A DNA stretch of 5,885 bases from contig JAAYAV010000435.1 in NCBI GenBank assembly GCA_012719195.1, positions 1-5,885 on the forward strand. Reading direction: 5' to 3'. Position 1 is the first letter of the stretch, and each line of letters opens with the position of its first letter. Positions 5,104-5,885 of this stretch are shown here, one piece after another. Under the pieces are notes generated by a model. It was given only the letters and a program-made list of their open reading frames with translations. It did no database searches and was not told where the DNA came from. The stretch comes from Anaerolineae bacterium. GTDB taxonomy: Bacteria; Chloroflexota; Anaerolineae; DRVO01. The position numbers were made by a program, and so were the translations under genes.

Positions 5104-5885
5104 GCCCCGGCTTCTCATCACCAGGCTGTACCTCCAGAGCATCAAGTCCTACCGGGAGGCCGACATCGCGCTGCCCGCCGGGACCATCGCCATCTGCGGC
5201 ACGAACGGGGCGGGCAAGTCCACCCTGATCGAGGCCATCGGCTTCGCCCTCTTCGGTTCCCAGCGGGTTCGCCAAGAGCAGCTCATCCGCGAGGGCGAGG
5301 CCCACGGGCGCATCGAGATCGGGTTCGTCTCCGGGCTGGACGGTCTGTCCTACGCGGTGACCCGCGAACTGCGCCGCTCCGGCGCTGCCACTGCCCGCCT
5401 ATACAGCGACGCCCATGGCTTCAACGTGGCCGAGGGAGTTCGCGACGTTCAGGCGGAGACCGCCCAGCACCTCGGTATCCGAAGCGGTATGAGCCTGGAC
5501 ACGCTGTTCGACGGCGTGATCGGAGTGCCGCAGGGCCAACTTACCGGCGACTTCCTTCTCACGCCCGCCCCGCGCCGGACCCGCTTCGAAGAGCTACTTG
5601 CCCTCCAGGAGTTCAACGTCGCCTACCAGCGCCTGTCTGGCCCGCTGGCTTTCGGGCGCGATCGTCTCGCCACCGCCCGCGGTCGCCTGGCGGCGCTGGC
5701 GGACCGTGTTGCGGCCGCTCAGGGAGTGCGAGGCGAGCTGCTGGAGTTGCAGGCGCGCTTGGGGGAGCGGCAGCGGCAATCCGTCGCCCTTCAGAGGCAG
5801 CTGGCCGAAGCCACGAGCCATCGCGAGCGCCTGGACGCGGCAGAGGCCAGGCTGCAGACGGCGCGGCGGCGCCTCTCGGAAGCCG
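5096..5885 (+). CDS. sbcC: Exonuclease subunit SbcC (Rad50-like ATPase), N-terminal part, cut by the window end
   Basis: SbcC is the SMC/Rad50-type ATPase that binds SbcD and gates its nuclease on DNA ends. The visible 263 codons are open to the window end with no stop. They begin MSEPRLLITRLYLQSIKSY, the usual Rad50 opening in which the segment after the first strand leads to the ATPase site. Walker A is GTNGAGKST (35-43, K41), with the Rad50-style Asn at 37, followed by LIEAIGFALFG. The region VIGVPQGQLTGDF, near residue 141 onward, is the Q-loop. From about residue 178 the sequence becomes rich in Arg, Ala, Leu, Glu and Gln with heptad-like spacing, the start of the long antiparallel coiled coil. 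The zinc hook, second coiled coil, signature motif and Walker B lie outside the window. The ATG at 5096 has GGAGGA (5085-5090) 5 nt upstream and overlaps the sbcD stop (ATGAGTGA). A full protein near 1000 residues is expected. Confidence 0.93.
   Translation, partial: MSEPRLLITRLYLQSIKSYREADIALPAGTIAICGTNGAGKSTLIEAIGFALFGSQRVRQEQLIREGEAHGRIEIGFVSGLDGLSYAVTRELRRSGAATARLYSDAHGFNVAEGVRDVQAETAQHLGIRSGMSLDTLFDGVIGVPQGQLTGDFLLTPAPRRTRFEELLALQEFNVAYQRLSGPLAFGRDRLATARGRLAALADRVAAAQGVRGELLELQARLGERQRQSVALQRQLAEATSHRERLDAAEARLQTARRRLSEA

Overview
The window is a GC-rich stretch of bacterial chromosome with every gene on the + strand. Nothing in it looks mobile: I see no transposase, phage gene, CRISPR array or integrase. 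The archaeal-type phosphoglycerate mutase in a bacterial setting with bacterial ScpA and SbcC/SbcD, the strong G/C third-position bias, and a tRNA whose CCA is not fully encoded fit a Chloroflexota-like or other deep-branching high-GC bacterium. That placement is an inference of moderate to low confidence.

Layout. Positions 1-165 hold a compact tRNA-Gln(CUG) unit with its own promoter, a complete cloverleaf and a GC-rich terminator-like hairpin. Positions 165-606 are non-coding. They contain an extended -10 promoter near 278-305, followed by a leader of about 295 nt rich in long complementary segments. At 607-1707 is a complete UgpC/MsmX/MalK-type ATPase of carbohydrate ABC importers. Its membrane and binding-protein partners are not in the window, as is common for shared, multitasking ATPases. 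A 125-bp gap with two hairpins separates it from a tight cluster: apgM-type phosphoglycerate mutase (1833-3038), scpA (3028-3819), sbcD (3856-5103) and the start of sbcC (5096 to the window end). The apgM/scpA and sbcD/sbcC pairs overlap, and scpA and sbcD are 36 bp apart, so these four are very probably co-transcribed and partly translationally coupled.

Function. The cluster joins one central-carbon enzyme (3-phosphoglycerate/2-phosphoglycerate interconversion) to the kleisin of the SMC condensin and to both subunits of the Mre11-Rad50-like nuclease SbcCD, which processes hairpins and double-strand ends. The upstream ATPase energises sugar import and may be a separate transcription unit.

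The most unusual signal is the leader of the ATPase gene. Segment 401-408 is perfectly complementary over 8 bp to the Shine-Dalgarno region at 593-600. Its 404-408 part can instead pair with 325-329, inside an 11-bp stem that closes a branched domain. This is the architecture of a translational on/off RNA switch. No riboswitch class I know matches, so it is offered as a candidate, not as a demonstrated regulator. The protein-coding content is otherwise ordinary housekeeping.
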